Shown here piece after piece: positions 16,517 through 26,381 of a stretch of DNA of 32,554 bases. Within the stretch, counting starts at the first letter, position 1, and every line of letters starts with the position of its first letter. The notes below the pieces were generated by a model, which was not told the DNA's origin, made no database searches, and saw only the letters and a list, made by a program, of their open reading frames with translations. The DNA comes from an uncultured Peptococcaceae bacterium (GTDB lineage: Bacteria > Bacillota > Desulfotomaculia > Desulfotomaculales > Desulfallaceae): contig CAJYBN010000003.1 of assembly GCA_913064925.1 (NCBI GenBank), forward strand, positions 1 to 32,554, given 5' to 3'. A program made the position numbers and the translations under genes.

Positions 16517-17191
16517 CACATTGCATTCCCGCTAAAAACAATTGGTGGAAGGGGTTCGCGCCTTGGCGCATGATAAGATAGCGCCCGTGGCAGCAAAACT
16601 TGATCAAGCCGGAGACAATCAGTTTGATATGGGGCCTGCCACAGCACTGGCCGAACATAATTTGCTAACGCCAACTGTCCCCCGGGAATACGGGGGACGG
16701 GGGTTGGATTACTTTTCTACCGCTCTCGTACTGGAGGAACTGGGAGCAGCGTGTGCCGGTGTAGCCGCCGTTGTCGCCGCCAATATTCATGCTGCCAGCC
16801 CCATCATCCTGGCCGGCACGGCCAAACAAAAAGAAAAGTACTTGGCACCGCTTGCTTCCCGTGAGCCAAAACTGGCGTCATTCGCCCTTACCGAGCCATT
16901 TCCTTTACCCTGGCCGAGTTGGCCATTAAAATTGAAGCCGCGCGACTACTGGTATGGAAAGCCTGTTGGCTTATCGACAACGATCTCGATTATACCATGG
17001 CTTCTTCGATGGCTAAGATCGCCGGAAGCCAGGTGGCTCAAGAAGTAACAGCCAAGGCCATGGATATCTGCGGCGGCCGCGGGTACCTGAAGGATTACCC
17101 GCTGGAAAAATACCTGCGCGACGCGAGGGTGCTTTCCTTGATTGAAGGAACAAACCATATCCAAAAAGCTGTTATTGCTTCCTTGCTTTAA
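16506..17191 (+). pseudogene. Acyl-CoA dehydrogenase, decayed (early stop, internal deletion, frameshift)
   Basis: MADFTLHSR*KQLVEGVRALAHDKIAP...VPREYGGRGLDYFSTALVLEELG...FALTEP then frame change to ISFTLAELAIKIEAARLLVWKACWLID...GGRGYLKDYPLEKYLRDARVLSLIEGTNHIQKAVIASLL*. The central segment after the FALTEP motif is missing. Confidence 0.85.
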
Positions 17192-17274
17192 ACGCTGCAT
17201 CAGGGAATCATAAAAAGCACCACATAGTAATATTATTCTCAAAACACAGCTTAATTGATGGAAGATGCTTTACC

Positions 17275-17766
17275 ATGAGGTATTGCCCGCTATGCCGAGC
17301 CGAGCTGGTAAAGTCTTATATTGACGGAATCCAGCGTCTTTGCTGCCCGTCCCCAACATGCAATTATGTATTCTGGGACAACCCGGTCCCCGTTGTAGCA
17401 GCCGTCGTAGAGCTGAACGGCGCCGTTGTTCTGGCAAGAAACAAATGTTGGCCCCCAAGGTATTTTGGTCTTATCACGGGGTTCCTGGAAAGGGGCGAAA
17501 CCCCGGAAGCCGCTGTTTTGCGTGAAGTAAAAGAAGAGTTGGGCCTACAGGGGAAAATTGAAAGTTTTATTGGATATTATTCTTTCATGGAAAGAAATCA
17601 ATTGATTCTGGCTTTTCATGTTACTGCACAGGGGGAAATAACCATGGGAGAAGAACTGGCCGAAGTCAAGCTGGTGCCACCGGAAAAATTGCGCCCCTGG
17701 CCTTCGGGCACAGGAATCGCCTTACAAGACTGGCTCAGGCAACGGATTGCCACTGGTCAACCATAA
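17275..17766 (+). CDS. NUDIX hydrolase with N-terminal zinc ribbon
   Basis: 163 aa; CPLC...CCPSPTC and Nudix box GFLERGETPEAAVLREVKEELGL. Confidence 0.9.
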   Translation: MRYCPLCRAELVKSYIDGIQRLCCPSPTCNYVFWDNPVPVVAAVVELNGAVVLARNKCWPPRYFGLITGFLERGETPEAAVLREVKEELGLQGKIESFIGYYSFMERNQLILAFHVTAQGEITMGEELAEVKLVPPEKLRPWPSGTGIALQDWLRQRIATGQP

Positions 17767-17795
17767 ATTTATATAACTATTAAACTACCCACATA

Positions 17796-17824
17796 AAAAC
17801 GGCGCTACCGGCAAGGCAGCACCG
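17796..17824 (-). terminator. Rho-independent terminator for the RidA gene (minus strand)
   Basis: Minus-strand CGGTGCTGCC-TTGCC-GGTAGCGCCG followed by TTTTTATG. Confidence 0.6.
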
Positions 17825-17929
17825 TTAATTTTACCTGCAATTTTTTACAGCAACATTACCACTAAACCGTGAAACCTCAAATTCTACACCTGAGCAGTGG
17901 TAACGCGTTATAGCTGTTTTAGCATTTTT

Positions 17930-18397
17930 TTATTTAACCTTAGCAATGATTTCCACTTCAACGGCGGCATTTAACGGAAGCTCGGCAACGCCCACCGCCG
18001 CCCTGGCATGACGACCTTTATCACCGAATATGTCAACCAATATTTCCGAAGCACCGTTAATCACACCGGGCTGGTTTGCAAAACCCGGGGCGCTATTTAC
18101 AAAACCGTTCACTTTAATAATTTGCTCGATATTATCTAGACTACCTACTAAATCTTTAATCACACTCAAGCAATTCAAAGCACACAACCTGGCAGCTTGG
18201 TAACCTTCGTCCTCTGATAGCTCGCTCCCCACCTTACCTTTGAACTTGAGTTCACCGTTTAAAACAGGAATTTGGCCCGAAGTATAAATAATGTTTCCCT
18301 CCTTGACAGCTGCAACATAGGCCGCTATTGGTTTGGGAGCCTTGGGCAACTCAAAACCCAGTTCCTTAATTTTGGCCTCATACATTTCCCAGAACAC
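17930..18397 (-). CDS. RidA family protein
   Basis: 155 aa; YTSGQIPVLNG...VIKVNGFVNSA...GRHARAAVGVAELPLNAAVEVEIIA. Confidence 0.9.
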   Translation of the reverse strand: MFWEMYEAKIKELGFELPKAPKPIAAYVAAVKEGNIIYTSGQIPVLNGELKFKGKVGSELSEDEGYQAARLCALNCLSVIKDLVGSLDNIEQIIKVNGFVNSAPGFANQPGVINGASEILVDIFGDKGRHARAAVGVAELPLNAAVEVEIIAKVK

Positions 18398-18518
18398 CTC
18401 TGTTAGCCTTTTCTAAATTTATAAGCTTTACATGAAATTGCTGTTCCTTATCCCTTTCTTATCCAAATATAGTGAAGCCCCCCTTCAGGCGCTTCACCTT
18501 GTATTATTTTATCCACCC

Positions 18519-20330
18519 TTAAACCAAGTCTTCCAACCCCATTTCGGTAATCTTTTCCTTGGTGGGCCTGCCGCTTGCCCAGTCCCAACCCCTGACTGCA
18601 TAGTAATCCTGCAAGTACTTGTCTATGTCGGGTACATAGCCCGCGTTCGAGCCGTCAGCATAAGGGCGCTTGACAATACCGGGCAAGCGGTCATCCTTCC
18701 TGGTAATGCCAAGCTTACAGTTAAGTAGTCGCTTAATGGTGGTGCTGCGCTCTCCTGCCTTCATCAGGTCCTGCACGCTGCGCGGCGTTCCGGTTGCTAA
18801 GCCAAAGAGCCCGGAAGTGATGTCCATGGGCAATGAAGCAAACGTACAGCGCAAGAAAGCGTTGTCCAGTTCTCTTATATCCTGCAGCTTAGCCACGTCA
18901 CCGACGCGCCCGTCCAGCGAAAACCTGTCCGGGCCGGGTTGAAGCCCCACGCACTGCTGTTTTACAAGACCAAGGTCCATCATGAAAAAGTCTGCCCGTT
19001 CGTGACAAGCGCCCCGGGGACCGGTAGCGTAAGACAGGGCCATGCCAGCAAAAGCACGCGGGTCGTGCATGGGCACCTCAAGTCCTTTGACTTCCGCCGC
19101 TAGCTCCGGGTCCACTTCCAGTTCAGCCGCCATGCGCTTCACCCCTTGGGATAACAGGGCACCCGGCCCTTCGTTTCTGGCTATCAATTCCAATAGCCGC
19201 TGGATACCCCCGTTGTCCCCCCAGGTAATGTCAAACCCCAGCTTTTCCGGCGTAACCAGCTTGTTATCCAGCAGGTACATGGCAAACGCAATAGCCACGC
19301 CCGCGGAAATGGTGTCCAGGCCATACTTGTTACAGAGGTGGTTGGCGTAAACAATCGGCTCCAGATCGTAGATGCCGCATAAGGGGCCCAGCGACACAAC
19401 ACTTTCGTATTCGGGGCCGTCTACGCTTATATTGTACTTGCCGCCCAGCCGAGTCTTCCTGCCGCAAGAAATGGCACAACCCAAGCACGACTCAAAAGTA
19501 ACGGTAAATTCCTCGCGTAGCCTTTTGCCAGTTACTTTTTCTGCCGGGAAAATGTTCTCCGTGAAATACTTGGCCGGCACATCCCCGAAATACATGCCCA
19601 CATCCAGGTAGCCAAGAGTACCGTACTGTTTGTTGAGAGCAGTGGCTTTTTTAACTTCTTCCAAAATAAATTTGTTCATGTTATTAAAATTGTCCTTATT
19701 GGCCAATTTAATCGTTTCCCTGCCTTCAACTGCCACTGCCTTTAAGTTTTTACTGCCCATTACGGCCCCCAGCCCGCACCTGCCAGCGGCCCTGCCCGCG
19801 TCATTCATAATTGCGGCCATGAGCACCTGGTTCTCCCCAGCTTGGCCGATACAGGCCACGCTGCAGTCACCCAATTTATCTTTTAGCAGCTGCTGGGTCT
19901 CGTAAGAATCTTTGCCCCACAGCGAAGAAGCATCCAGCAACTTCAACTCCCCGTCTTTAGCCCAAATGGCGGTGGGTTTTTCTGCCCGCCCTGTAATCAC
20001 CAAGCCGTCAAACCCGGCTCGCTTCATTTTGGGACCAAAGGAGCCCCCCGAGGTGGCTTCGCCCCAGATGCCAGTCAGGGGCGACCTGGCACAAACGGCA
20101 AAACGGGAACTGGAAGGTGCAGTTGTGCCTACAAACGGACCGGTCATGAACACCAGGGGATTATCCGGTCCCAGCGGGTCGGTATCCGGTCCGATCATAT
20201 CGTACACCAATCTGCAGGCCAAAGCGCTGCCGCCAATAAAATCCTGAGCCAATTTTTCGTCCAACTCCTTAACTTCCACGGTACCCGCGGTTAAATTTAT
20301 ATAACCAATTTTTCCGGCGTATGCGTACAT
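18519..20330 (-). CDS. Aldehyde:ferredoxin oxidoreductase (tungsten-containing AOR family)
   Basis: About 603 aa from MYAYAGKIGYINLT; GPFVGTTAPSSSRFAVCARSPLTGIWGEATSGGSFGPKMKRAGFDGLVITGRA, CLGCAISCGR, and DPRAFAGMALSYATGPRGACHERAD. Confidence 0.93.
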   Translation of the reverse strand: MYAYAGKIGYINLTAGTVEVKELDEKLAQDFIGGSALACRLVYDMIGPDTDPLGPDNPLVFMTGPFVGTTAPSSSRFAVCARSPLTGIWGEATSGGSFGPKMKRAGFDGLVITGRAEKPTAIWAKDGELKLLDASSLWGKDSYETQQLLKDKLGDCSVACIGQAGENQVLMAAIMNDAGRAAGRCGLGAVMGSKNLKAVAVEGRETIKLANKDNFNNMNKFILEEVKKATALNKQYGTLGYLDVGMYFGDVPAKYFTENIFPAEKVTGKRLREEFTVTFESCLGCAISCGRKTRLGGKYNISVDGPEYESVVSLGPLCGIYDLEPIVYANHLCNKYGLDTISAGVAIAFAMYLLDNKLVTPEKLGFDITWGDNGGIQRLLELIARNEGPGALLSQGVKRMAAELEVDPELAAEVKGLEVPMHDPRAFAGMALSYATGPRGACHERADFFMMDLGLVKQQCVGLQPGPDRFSLDGRVGDVAKLQDIRELDNAFLRCTFASLPMDITSGLFGLATGTPRSVQDLMKAGERSTTIKRLLNCKLGITRKDDRLPGIVKRPYADGSNAGYVPDIDKYLQDYYAVRGWDWASGRPTKEKITEMGLEDLV

Positions 20331-20346
20331 GTATATAAAACACCCC

Positions 20347-21630
20347 TTAAAAATCAACTTTTTCGCCCGTGAGAGCGCACAGGTAAAGCTTGCGGTAAAC
20401 TTCCCTGGTCATGGGCCTGATACTCAACAAGTTAACCGCGTCGGCCAGTGTATCGTCAAGCAACTCTTCAAAAACGCCGTCCAGCTGTTCGCGGCTTATC
20501 CCCAACTCCTGTATAGTAACCGGGCAATCTATGGACTTAATAAACGTTACGTATTTTTGTACTAAGTTGTCCAGGATTTCCCTTTTGCTTTTCCCACCGA
20601 CACCCAGGTTTTCGGCCAGGTCCAAAAACATCTCGGAATGCTTGGAAACGCACTGCATCATGTAAGGGGTGAAAAGGCCTACCGCGCAGCCGTGGTGCAC
20701 GTTGAACATTTTACCAAAGGCATGGCCCATGGCGTGCTCAATGCTGGGAGCGCCGTTGCCGAAAGCCATGCCGGCCATATTGGAGGCGATGGCCATTTTA
20801 TAGCGTGCCTCATAATCCGCACAGTTGGCCACCGCCCTGGGCAAGTACTTAAACACCAGTTTAATAGCCTGGTAGCCCAGGGGTAAAGTATATTCGTTCG
20901 CCCAGTGGGTTAAAACGGCTCCGGTGGCGTGTGCCAGCGCATCCAAACCTGTATAGGCGGTAAGCTTGGGCGGCAAGCCCACGGTGAACGCGGGGTCCAG
21001 GATGGCCAGGTCGGCCACAAATTCCGGGTGATTCAACACTTTTTTCTTGCCTTTGTCGGTAATCACGGCAGTGGCGGTGGTTTCGGATCCGGTGCCCGAG
21101 GTTGTTGGTATGGCTATAAAGTTGGCCTTGAACCTCAGTCCCAAGGGCATAACGTCCAGGGTTTCCGCGTCTACCGGCTTGCAATCCCGGATGTCCATGT
21201 CCGGCCTGGCGTATTTCAACCATATGGCTTTAGTGGCGTCCATCACCGAACCGCCGCCGACGGCTACGAGCAAATCGGCATCCAGCTTGTTGGCCACCTC
21301 AACACCTGCCATAATGTTTTCCAGCGGCGGCTCCGGTATAACTTCGTTCCAGACATCAACTTTAAAACCCGCCTTTTGCATGGCCTGCTTAACCTTTTCC
21401 GCCAGGTTTACAACTGACTTGTCAGTTATAATCAGCGCCGTCTTTTTCCTGGATAAAGTGGGCGCAACATTTTGCAACGCGTCCAGCCCGTTGGCACCCA
21501 AAAGCAGTTTCGGCGCAAAAAAGTAGCTGGACAAGCCCCTCAGACCCGTTGCCCCCGCAACGGAAAAAAGCATGCGGATTCTAGGGTCATCTGTCCACCA
21601 ACCCTGCCGATCAGCCGCCATATCGTTCAC
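20347..21630 (-). CDS. Iron-containing alcohol dehydrogenase
   Basis: 427 aa; LLVAVGGGSVMDATKA, FIAIPTTSGTGSETT, GLDALAHATGA, SIEHAMGHAFGKMFNVHHGCAVG. Confidence 0.93.
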   Translation of the reverse strand: MNDMAADRQGWWTDDPRIRMLFSVAGATGLRGLSSYFFAPKLLLGANGLDALQNVAPTLSRKKTALIITDKSVVNLAEKVKQAMQKAGFKVDVWNEVIPEPPLENIMAGVEVANKLDADLLVAVGGGSVMDATKAIWLKYARPDMDIRDCKPVDAETLDVMPLGLRFKANFIAIPTTSGTGSETTATAVITDKGKKKVLNHPEFVADLAILDPAFTVGLPPKLTAYTGLDALAHATGAVLTHWANEYTLPLGYQAIKLVFKYLPRAVANCADYEARYKMAIASNMAGMAFGNGAPSIEHAMGHAFGKMFNVHHGCAVGLFTPYMMQCVSKHSEMFLDLAENLGVGGKSKREILDNLVQKYVTFIKSIDCPVTIQELGISREQLDGVFEELLDDTLADAVNLLSIRPMTREVYRKLYLCALTGEKVDF

Positions 21631-21654
21631 CTCCGTAGATAAATAAACTGTTAT

Positions 21655-21691
21655 TGTATGTACTACCTAATTATGTATGTACTACCTAATT
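21655..21691. repeat. 18-bp direct repeat (tgtatgtactacctaatt) twice, 19-bp period, upstream of the iron ADH
   Basis: Copies at 21655-21672 and 21674-21691, just upstream of the ADH start at 21630. Confidence 0.85.
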
Positions 21692-21970
21692 TAAAATTTT
21701 AGCTTGTCCAACCTTAAAATAACGTAAAATTAAGAAAATAACAAATAATTCCTGTATCTGCGAAAAAATCTTTGATAACAGAGATACAGGTTATCCTTGC
21801 CCAAATCTCTATAATTTTAAGGAAAATTTCAAATGCAGGATTAAAGATACCATGAAATCCATATTTTATCAACTGTTTAAACTGTTGACAACAAGTTTTA
21901 CACCAAATCAATGTCTCTAACACCCAACCGTTGCTTGAGCAACTGAAAAATACACATCTCTATACCAAAG

Positions 21971-22000
21971 AAGCCAATAGTAACATTTTGCTATTGGCTT
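21971..22000. terminator. 10-bp perfect hairpin (AAGCCAATAG/CTATTGGCTT), terminator-like, orientation uncertain
   Basis: Stem 21971-21980/21991-22000, 10-nt loop, in the divergent intergenic region. Confidence 0.4.
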
Positions 22001-22072
22001 TCTTGACGTTGCATAAAAACAGCATGCAAGCTAAAAAATAGTATAAAAACCACGGGGAGATGTAGTGTAGCT

Positions 22073-24310
22073 ATGCGCCACAACGTAAGAATCCATTATG
22101 ATAATAGCAACGGGTTTATAGAACCGGTAATGTGGGTGTGGGTCAGTGACGGGGCAACCCTGGAAAGGGAAGTAATGCCCAGCGGCAAGGATAATTTCGG
22201 CGTATATTTTAATTTGGCCTATAACCGCAGCAGTTTTAACTTTATTTTTAAAGACGGTTTGGGGAAAGACGTCCGTTGGGAAGAAGACCGTTTAAACAGG
22301 TATTTTCATGCCCACCTGGGCAAAGAAGTCTGGACGATGGGGGACAGGCATCATATTTACAATGTTCGTCCGGCGGAACCCCAGGGGAATGTTAAAGATT
22401 ATTACAACCAAATCAGCCACCTAGTTCCCAAAGACAATTTTTACTTTCCCACCACCGATGTTTCTGGTTTAGGCATTCCCTCCATGCTGGGGGCAAATAC
22501 ATTAACCGATGGCTCCATTCTTTTCGGTTTTTTCCACCCTTACGCAGCCAGAGTCTACCTGGTCGGTAACTTTAACGATTGGCAGTGTCCCGGACACCCG
22601 TATCCCCAACCAGATAAGTTCATTGAAATGGAGCTTTACCGGGGCTTTTATTACCAACCCAATATCTGGCTGGCCAGAATTAAACCGCCGGAAACCGACT
22701 CACCCATAGAATATAAGTTTTACCTGCAGGGAGGTTCCACCGATACCGAACGCTACGTAAGCGACCCCTATACCAGGCTGTTCAGTGATGATTATAAATA
22801 TCGCAACTCCGTGGTGGTGAATCCCACGAAATTCAACTGGACCGATCATAACTGGAAAACTCCCGACGTCAAGGATTTGATTTTATACGAGCTGAACATT
22901 TACGGCTTCACCGACAATGATTCCGAAATACCGGAAGAAATCCAGGGGACTTTCAAAGGGGTAACACACCGGATAAAAAACGGCTACTTTGAAAAGCTGG
23001 GCGTCACAGCGCTTGCCTTAATGCCCACCGCGGAAGTGCCGTTGAAAAGAGGTTTGGGATACGAGCCGTGCACCTTTATGTCGGTGGAAAAGGATTTCGG
23101 CACCCCCAACGACTTCCGGGAAATGGTGAATGAAGCACACCGGCACGGGCTGGCCGTAATCATGGACCAAGTCTTCAACCATACTTCCAACGACTTTAAC
23201 CCATTGTGGAACCTGATTGACGACGGCTCCGGCGAAGGCGGTTTTTACTTTGCCGGCAAAACCATGTGGGGAAACAAAGTGGCCACGGGAAAAGATGAAG
23301 TGGACAATATGCTCATCGACTCTTGCAAATTGTTTATTAAAGAATACCATATCGACGGGTTTCGTTTTGACGCAACCCACAGCTATTTCTTAAACCATAA
23401 ATTATTGCACCGCATTGCCCACGAAATTAAAGATAAGGGGTTCAAACCCGATGCTATATTAATCGCCGAAAACTTACCCAACGAGCAGGACCTGAATTTG
23501 GATGGTTACAACGGGTACGCTCAGTGGTCCAACATTTTCCACGATAAAGTCAAGGCACTTTTGCGGGAAGGCACCTTTGAAGGCGTGGAGAACAATACGG
23601 ATGATCTGGGAACAGCGTTTTATTTCAGCAAAGACAGTTTTGCCGCCCATACAAATAATGTTATTAACTATATTGAGAGCCACGATGAAAACAGCGTCCA
23701 GTTTGAAGTGGGAACCGGCGGGGCGCACTTGCAAGACCCGGCGATAAAAAACAGAAAGGCCAGGCTGGGCTTAATGTCCACCATGGTGGCCCTGGGTCAG
23801 CCGATGATTTACATGGGACAGGAATTCGGCGTCGAAAGGGAAAGGAACAGGATAAAGGTTCCGTGGGATAAATATGACGAAGAAACCAACCGGTTTTATA
23901 ACTGGACCAGGGGGCTGATCAATTTAAGAAAAAGATATGAAGGCTTAAGGCTAAGCGGCTATAACCTCATTAACGAAGGCAAGTTCACATGGATCATCGG
24001 GCCCTGGATGAATGAAAAACGGGGCGGCCAAAAAAGGGTTATCGGCTGGAGAATAAACGACGCCGCTGACCCGGCGGAAAGAATGTTGGTAATGCTTAAT
24101 TTCGAAGGGCACGATGTGCCCGTGGAGGTGGATTGTAATACTCCGGGACGGTGGGTTAAACTAGCCGACATTGATAATATCAATGACCTTCCTCCTGCGG
24201 GCAATAAAAACCCGGAAGATCTCGACAGCATTATCACTGATGATGGCAAGTTCGATAATTTTGTTCTGCCGCCCTACAGCGGGTTTATTTACAAGTACGT
24301 TCCTGCTTAA
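22073..24310 (+). CDS. GH13 alpha-amylase-family glycosyl hydrolase / branching-enzyme-like
   Basis: 745 aa; CBM48-like YAARVYLVGNFNDW; GH13 motifs VIMDQVFNHT, DGFRFDATHSYF, LIAENLP, YIESHDEN; preceded by GGGGAGATG. Confidence 0.9.
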   Translation: MRHNVRIHYDNSNGFIEPVMWVWVSDGATLEREVMPSGKDNFGVYFNLAYNRSSFNFIFKDGLGKDVRWEEDRLNRYFHAHLGKEVWTMGDRHHIYNVRPAEPQGNVKDYYNQISHLVPKDNFYFPTTDVSGLGIPSMLGANTLTDGSILFGFFHPYAARVYLVGNFNDWQCPGHPYPQPDKFIEMELYRGFYYQPNIWLARIKPPETDSPIEYKFYLQGGSTDTERYVSDPYTRLFSDDYKYRNSVVVNPTKFNWTDHNWKTPDVKDLILYELNIYGFTDNDSEIPEEIQGTFKGVTHRIKNGYFEKLGVTALALMPTAEVPLKRGLGYEPCTFMSVEKDFGTPNDFREMVNEAHRHGLAVIMDQVFNHTSNDFNPLWNLIDDGSGEGGFYFAGKTMWGNKVATGKDEVDNMLIDSCKLFIKEYHIDGFRFDATHSYFLNHKLLHRIAHEIKDKGFKPDAILIAENLPNEQDLNLDGYNGYAQWSNIFHDKVKALLREGTFEGVENNTDDLGTAFYFSKDSFAAHTNNVINYIESHDENSVQFEVGTGGAHLQDPAIKNRKARLGLMSTMVALGQPMIYMGQEFGVERERNRIKVPWDKYDEETNRFYNWTRGLINLRKRYEGLRLSGYNLINEGKFTWIIGPWMNEKRGGQKRVIGWRINDAADPAERMLVMLNFEGHDVPVEVDCNTPGRWVKLADIDNINDLPPAGNKNPEDLDSIITDDGKFDNFVLPPYSGFIYKYVPA

Positions 24311-24340
24311 ACACGCTGGTTTCATAAACTATTATTAAAA

Positions 24341-24375
24341 ACGGCAAGGACTTCCTTAAACGGAAGCCTTGCCGT
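24341..24375 (-). terminator. Strong hairpin between convergent GH13 and dctM genes; U-tract on the minus strand, possibly bidirectional
   Basis: ACGGCAAGG-A-CTTCC-TTAAAC-GGAAG-CCTTGCCGT; minus-strand continuation TTTTTAATAA. Confidence 0.75.
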
Positions 24376-24447
24376 ACATTCATCTTTGGCAGGAGATCAG
24401 GCTGTTTCAACTCCCATACGCGCTGACTCCTCCATCTTCCCTTTCAC

Positions 24448-25758
24448 TCACTGCAAAAGCACATAGGGCAAGAAGGTGGCCAATTCTGGAAAAGCCATCA
24501 ATAATACCAAACAAAATATTAACGCCAGTAAAAAAGGCCAAATCCCTTTAAAAATTACTTCCAGTGGTATATCCTGGGCGACCCCTTTGATAACATATAC
24601 GTTCATACCCACCGGCGGTGTGATGACGCCCATGGCCACCACCATGACGATTATCACGCCAAACCATATCGGATCATACCCAAGAGTGGTAACCGCAACG
24701 GGAAAAAAAATGGGTATGGTAAGCAGAATCAGCGCCAACGCGTCAATAAAACAACCAAGAATTAAATAAATCAACATGACAATACCCATCACAACAAAAG
24801 ACGGCAGGGATAATGAACCGGCCCAGTTCGCCAACTCGAAGGGAACCCTGCTGATGGCCATAAAGCGGCCAAAAATAACGGCTCCGGCCACCATGAACAT
24901 GATCATAGCCGTGGTCCGCGTGGTATCCAAAAGGGATTGTTTAAACCCCTCCCAACTGAGGCGTCTTGCGACCAAGGCCACGCCTAAGACCCCCGCCGCA
25001 CCTACAGCACCCGCTTCCGTAGGAGTAAACCACCCGGCGAAAAGGCCCCCTATGGAAAGGGAAAACACAATTAATACTTCTCCCAGCCCCCCGCGGAGCG
25101 CATTGAGCCTCTCTTGCCAGCCGGCCCTGGGGCCGGCTGGCCCCAATTGGGGTTTGCGGGAAACCAGAATAAAAATAGCCGCCATGTAGAACAGCATCAG
25201 AAGAATCCCCGGTACAATTCCGGCCATAAAAAGCTTGCCTATTGATTGTTCCGTCGCCATACCGTAAACAATCAAAATAACGCTGGGCGGGATGAAGACG
25301 CCCAAAACTCCGCCGGCGGCCACGCTAGCCGTAGCGAGGGAATTATCATATTTGTATTTTCTCATCTCCGGCAGGGCAATGGCGCCCATAGTGGCGGCGG
25401 TAGCCGTGTTGGAGCCACAAATAGCCCCAAATACAGCGCATGCCGCCTGCGTTGCTATAGCGAGCCCGCCGGGATAATGCCCGATCATTTTATAGGCAAA
25501 AACATACAGCCTGGAGCCAATTCCCGAGTAATAAGCCAGAAACCCCATCCAAACAAACATGGCGATAACGCTCAGTGAATAAGAAGAAAAAGTTAAATAG
25601 GTTTCCTTGGCCACCATGCTAAAGGCTGCCGCGGGCGAAGACAAGACGCTAAACCCGGCAAAACCCACTAAAGCCATGGCAAAGGCGATGGGCATTCTCA
25701 TTATCAGGAGGGCGAAAAAAACCAGGATGCCCAGCACACCAACCAGTTCAGAACTCAT
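24448..25758 (-). CDS. dctM: TRAP transporter large permease (DctM-like)
   Basis: 436 aa polytopic protein; GAICGSNTATAATMGAIALPEM, GVLGVFIPPSVILIVYG, WFTPTEAGAVGA, ITPPVGMNVYVIKGVA. Confidence 0.93.
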   Translation of the reverse strand: MSSELVGVLGILVFFALLIMRMPIAFAMALVGFAGFSVLSSPAAAFSMVAKETYLTFSSYSLSVIAMFVWMGFLAYYSGIGSRLYVFAYKMIGHYPGGLAIATQAACAVFGAICGSNTATAATMGAIALPEMRKYKYDNSLATASVAAGGVLGVFIPPSVILIVYGMATEQSIGKLFMAGIVPGILLMLFYMAAIFILVSRKPQLGPAGPRAGWQERLNALRGGLGEVLIVFSLSIGGLFAGWFTPTEAGAVGAAGVLGVALVARRLSWEGFKQSLLDTTRTTAMIMFMVAGAVIFGRFMAISRVPFELANWAGSLSLPSFVVMGIVMLIYLILGCFIDALALILLTIPIFFPVAVTTLGYDPIWFGVIIVMVVAMGVITPPVGMNVYVIKGVAQDIPLEVIFKGIWPFLLALIFCLVLLMAFPELATFLPYVLLQ

Positions 25759-26246
25759 TTACCAAGTGCCGCCTTTTTTATGGAGTCCAGCAGCCTTACC
25801 AACAGCACCAGGCATAGCGCCAGCAGGCCGAAGGAAACAAAATATACAAAGGGGTAAAAGGGGGTTTGCGTCGTTGGAGAAACCACGCCGTTAACACTCA
25901 TACTATGGGCATATTTTCCGATGTACCAGGCAGACAGCCCCCAGAAACACAGGGCAAAAATGTTGGTTATGATTTCAACAATCGCCTGTACTCGGCAAGA
26001 AAAACGGTCTACCACAAAACTTACTGCAATGTGCCCGTTTTGCAGGGCGCAGGAAGCTAAAGCCAAGCCAATTGCCACTGCCGTCAAAAAGCCGACATAT
26101 TCATAAGTACCCAAAATGGGATGATTAAATACAGCGCGCAAAAGTACGTTGGCCACAACCAGCACCATAATGGATACTATACAAAAAGCGGCTATTCTGT
26201 CCAGCAATCGACAGAGCCATGCAACCAAACCCGATAATTGTTTCAT
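25755..26246 (-). CDS. dctQ: TRAP transporter small permease (DctQ-like)
   Basis: Start MKQLSGLVAWLCRLLDRI; four hydrophobic segments; overlaps dctM start (4 bp). Confidence 0.85.
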   Translation of the reverse strand: MKQLSGLVAWLCRLLDRIAAFCIVSIMVLVVANVLLRAVFNHPILGTYEYVGFLTAVAIGLALASCALQNGHIAVSFVVDRFSCRVQAIVEIITNIFALCFWGLSAWYIGKYAHSMSVNGVVSPTTQTPFYPFVYFVSFGLLALCLVLLVRLLDSIKKAALGK

Positions 26247-26381
26247 GATGGCAAAACCTCCAACCATCTTCTTGAAAATAAACTGCTTGCCGCCGGCACT
26301 TGTTCCCTCCATTGCGTGGCGTTTGCGTGGCGTTATTGAAGAGAACACAATTTGCCGCGGGAAACCACTTTTAAAAGGCGT

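Noticed and set aside
21714-21923. 69-aa minus-strand ORF in the ADH/GH13 intergenic region, considered as a transposase remnant
   Set aside because: No recognisable transposase motif or terminal inverted repeats; too short to support a call.
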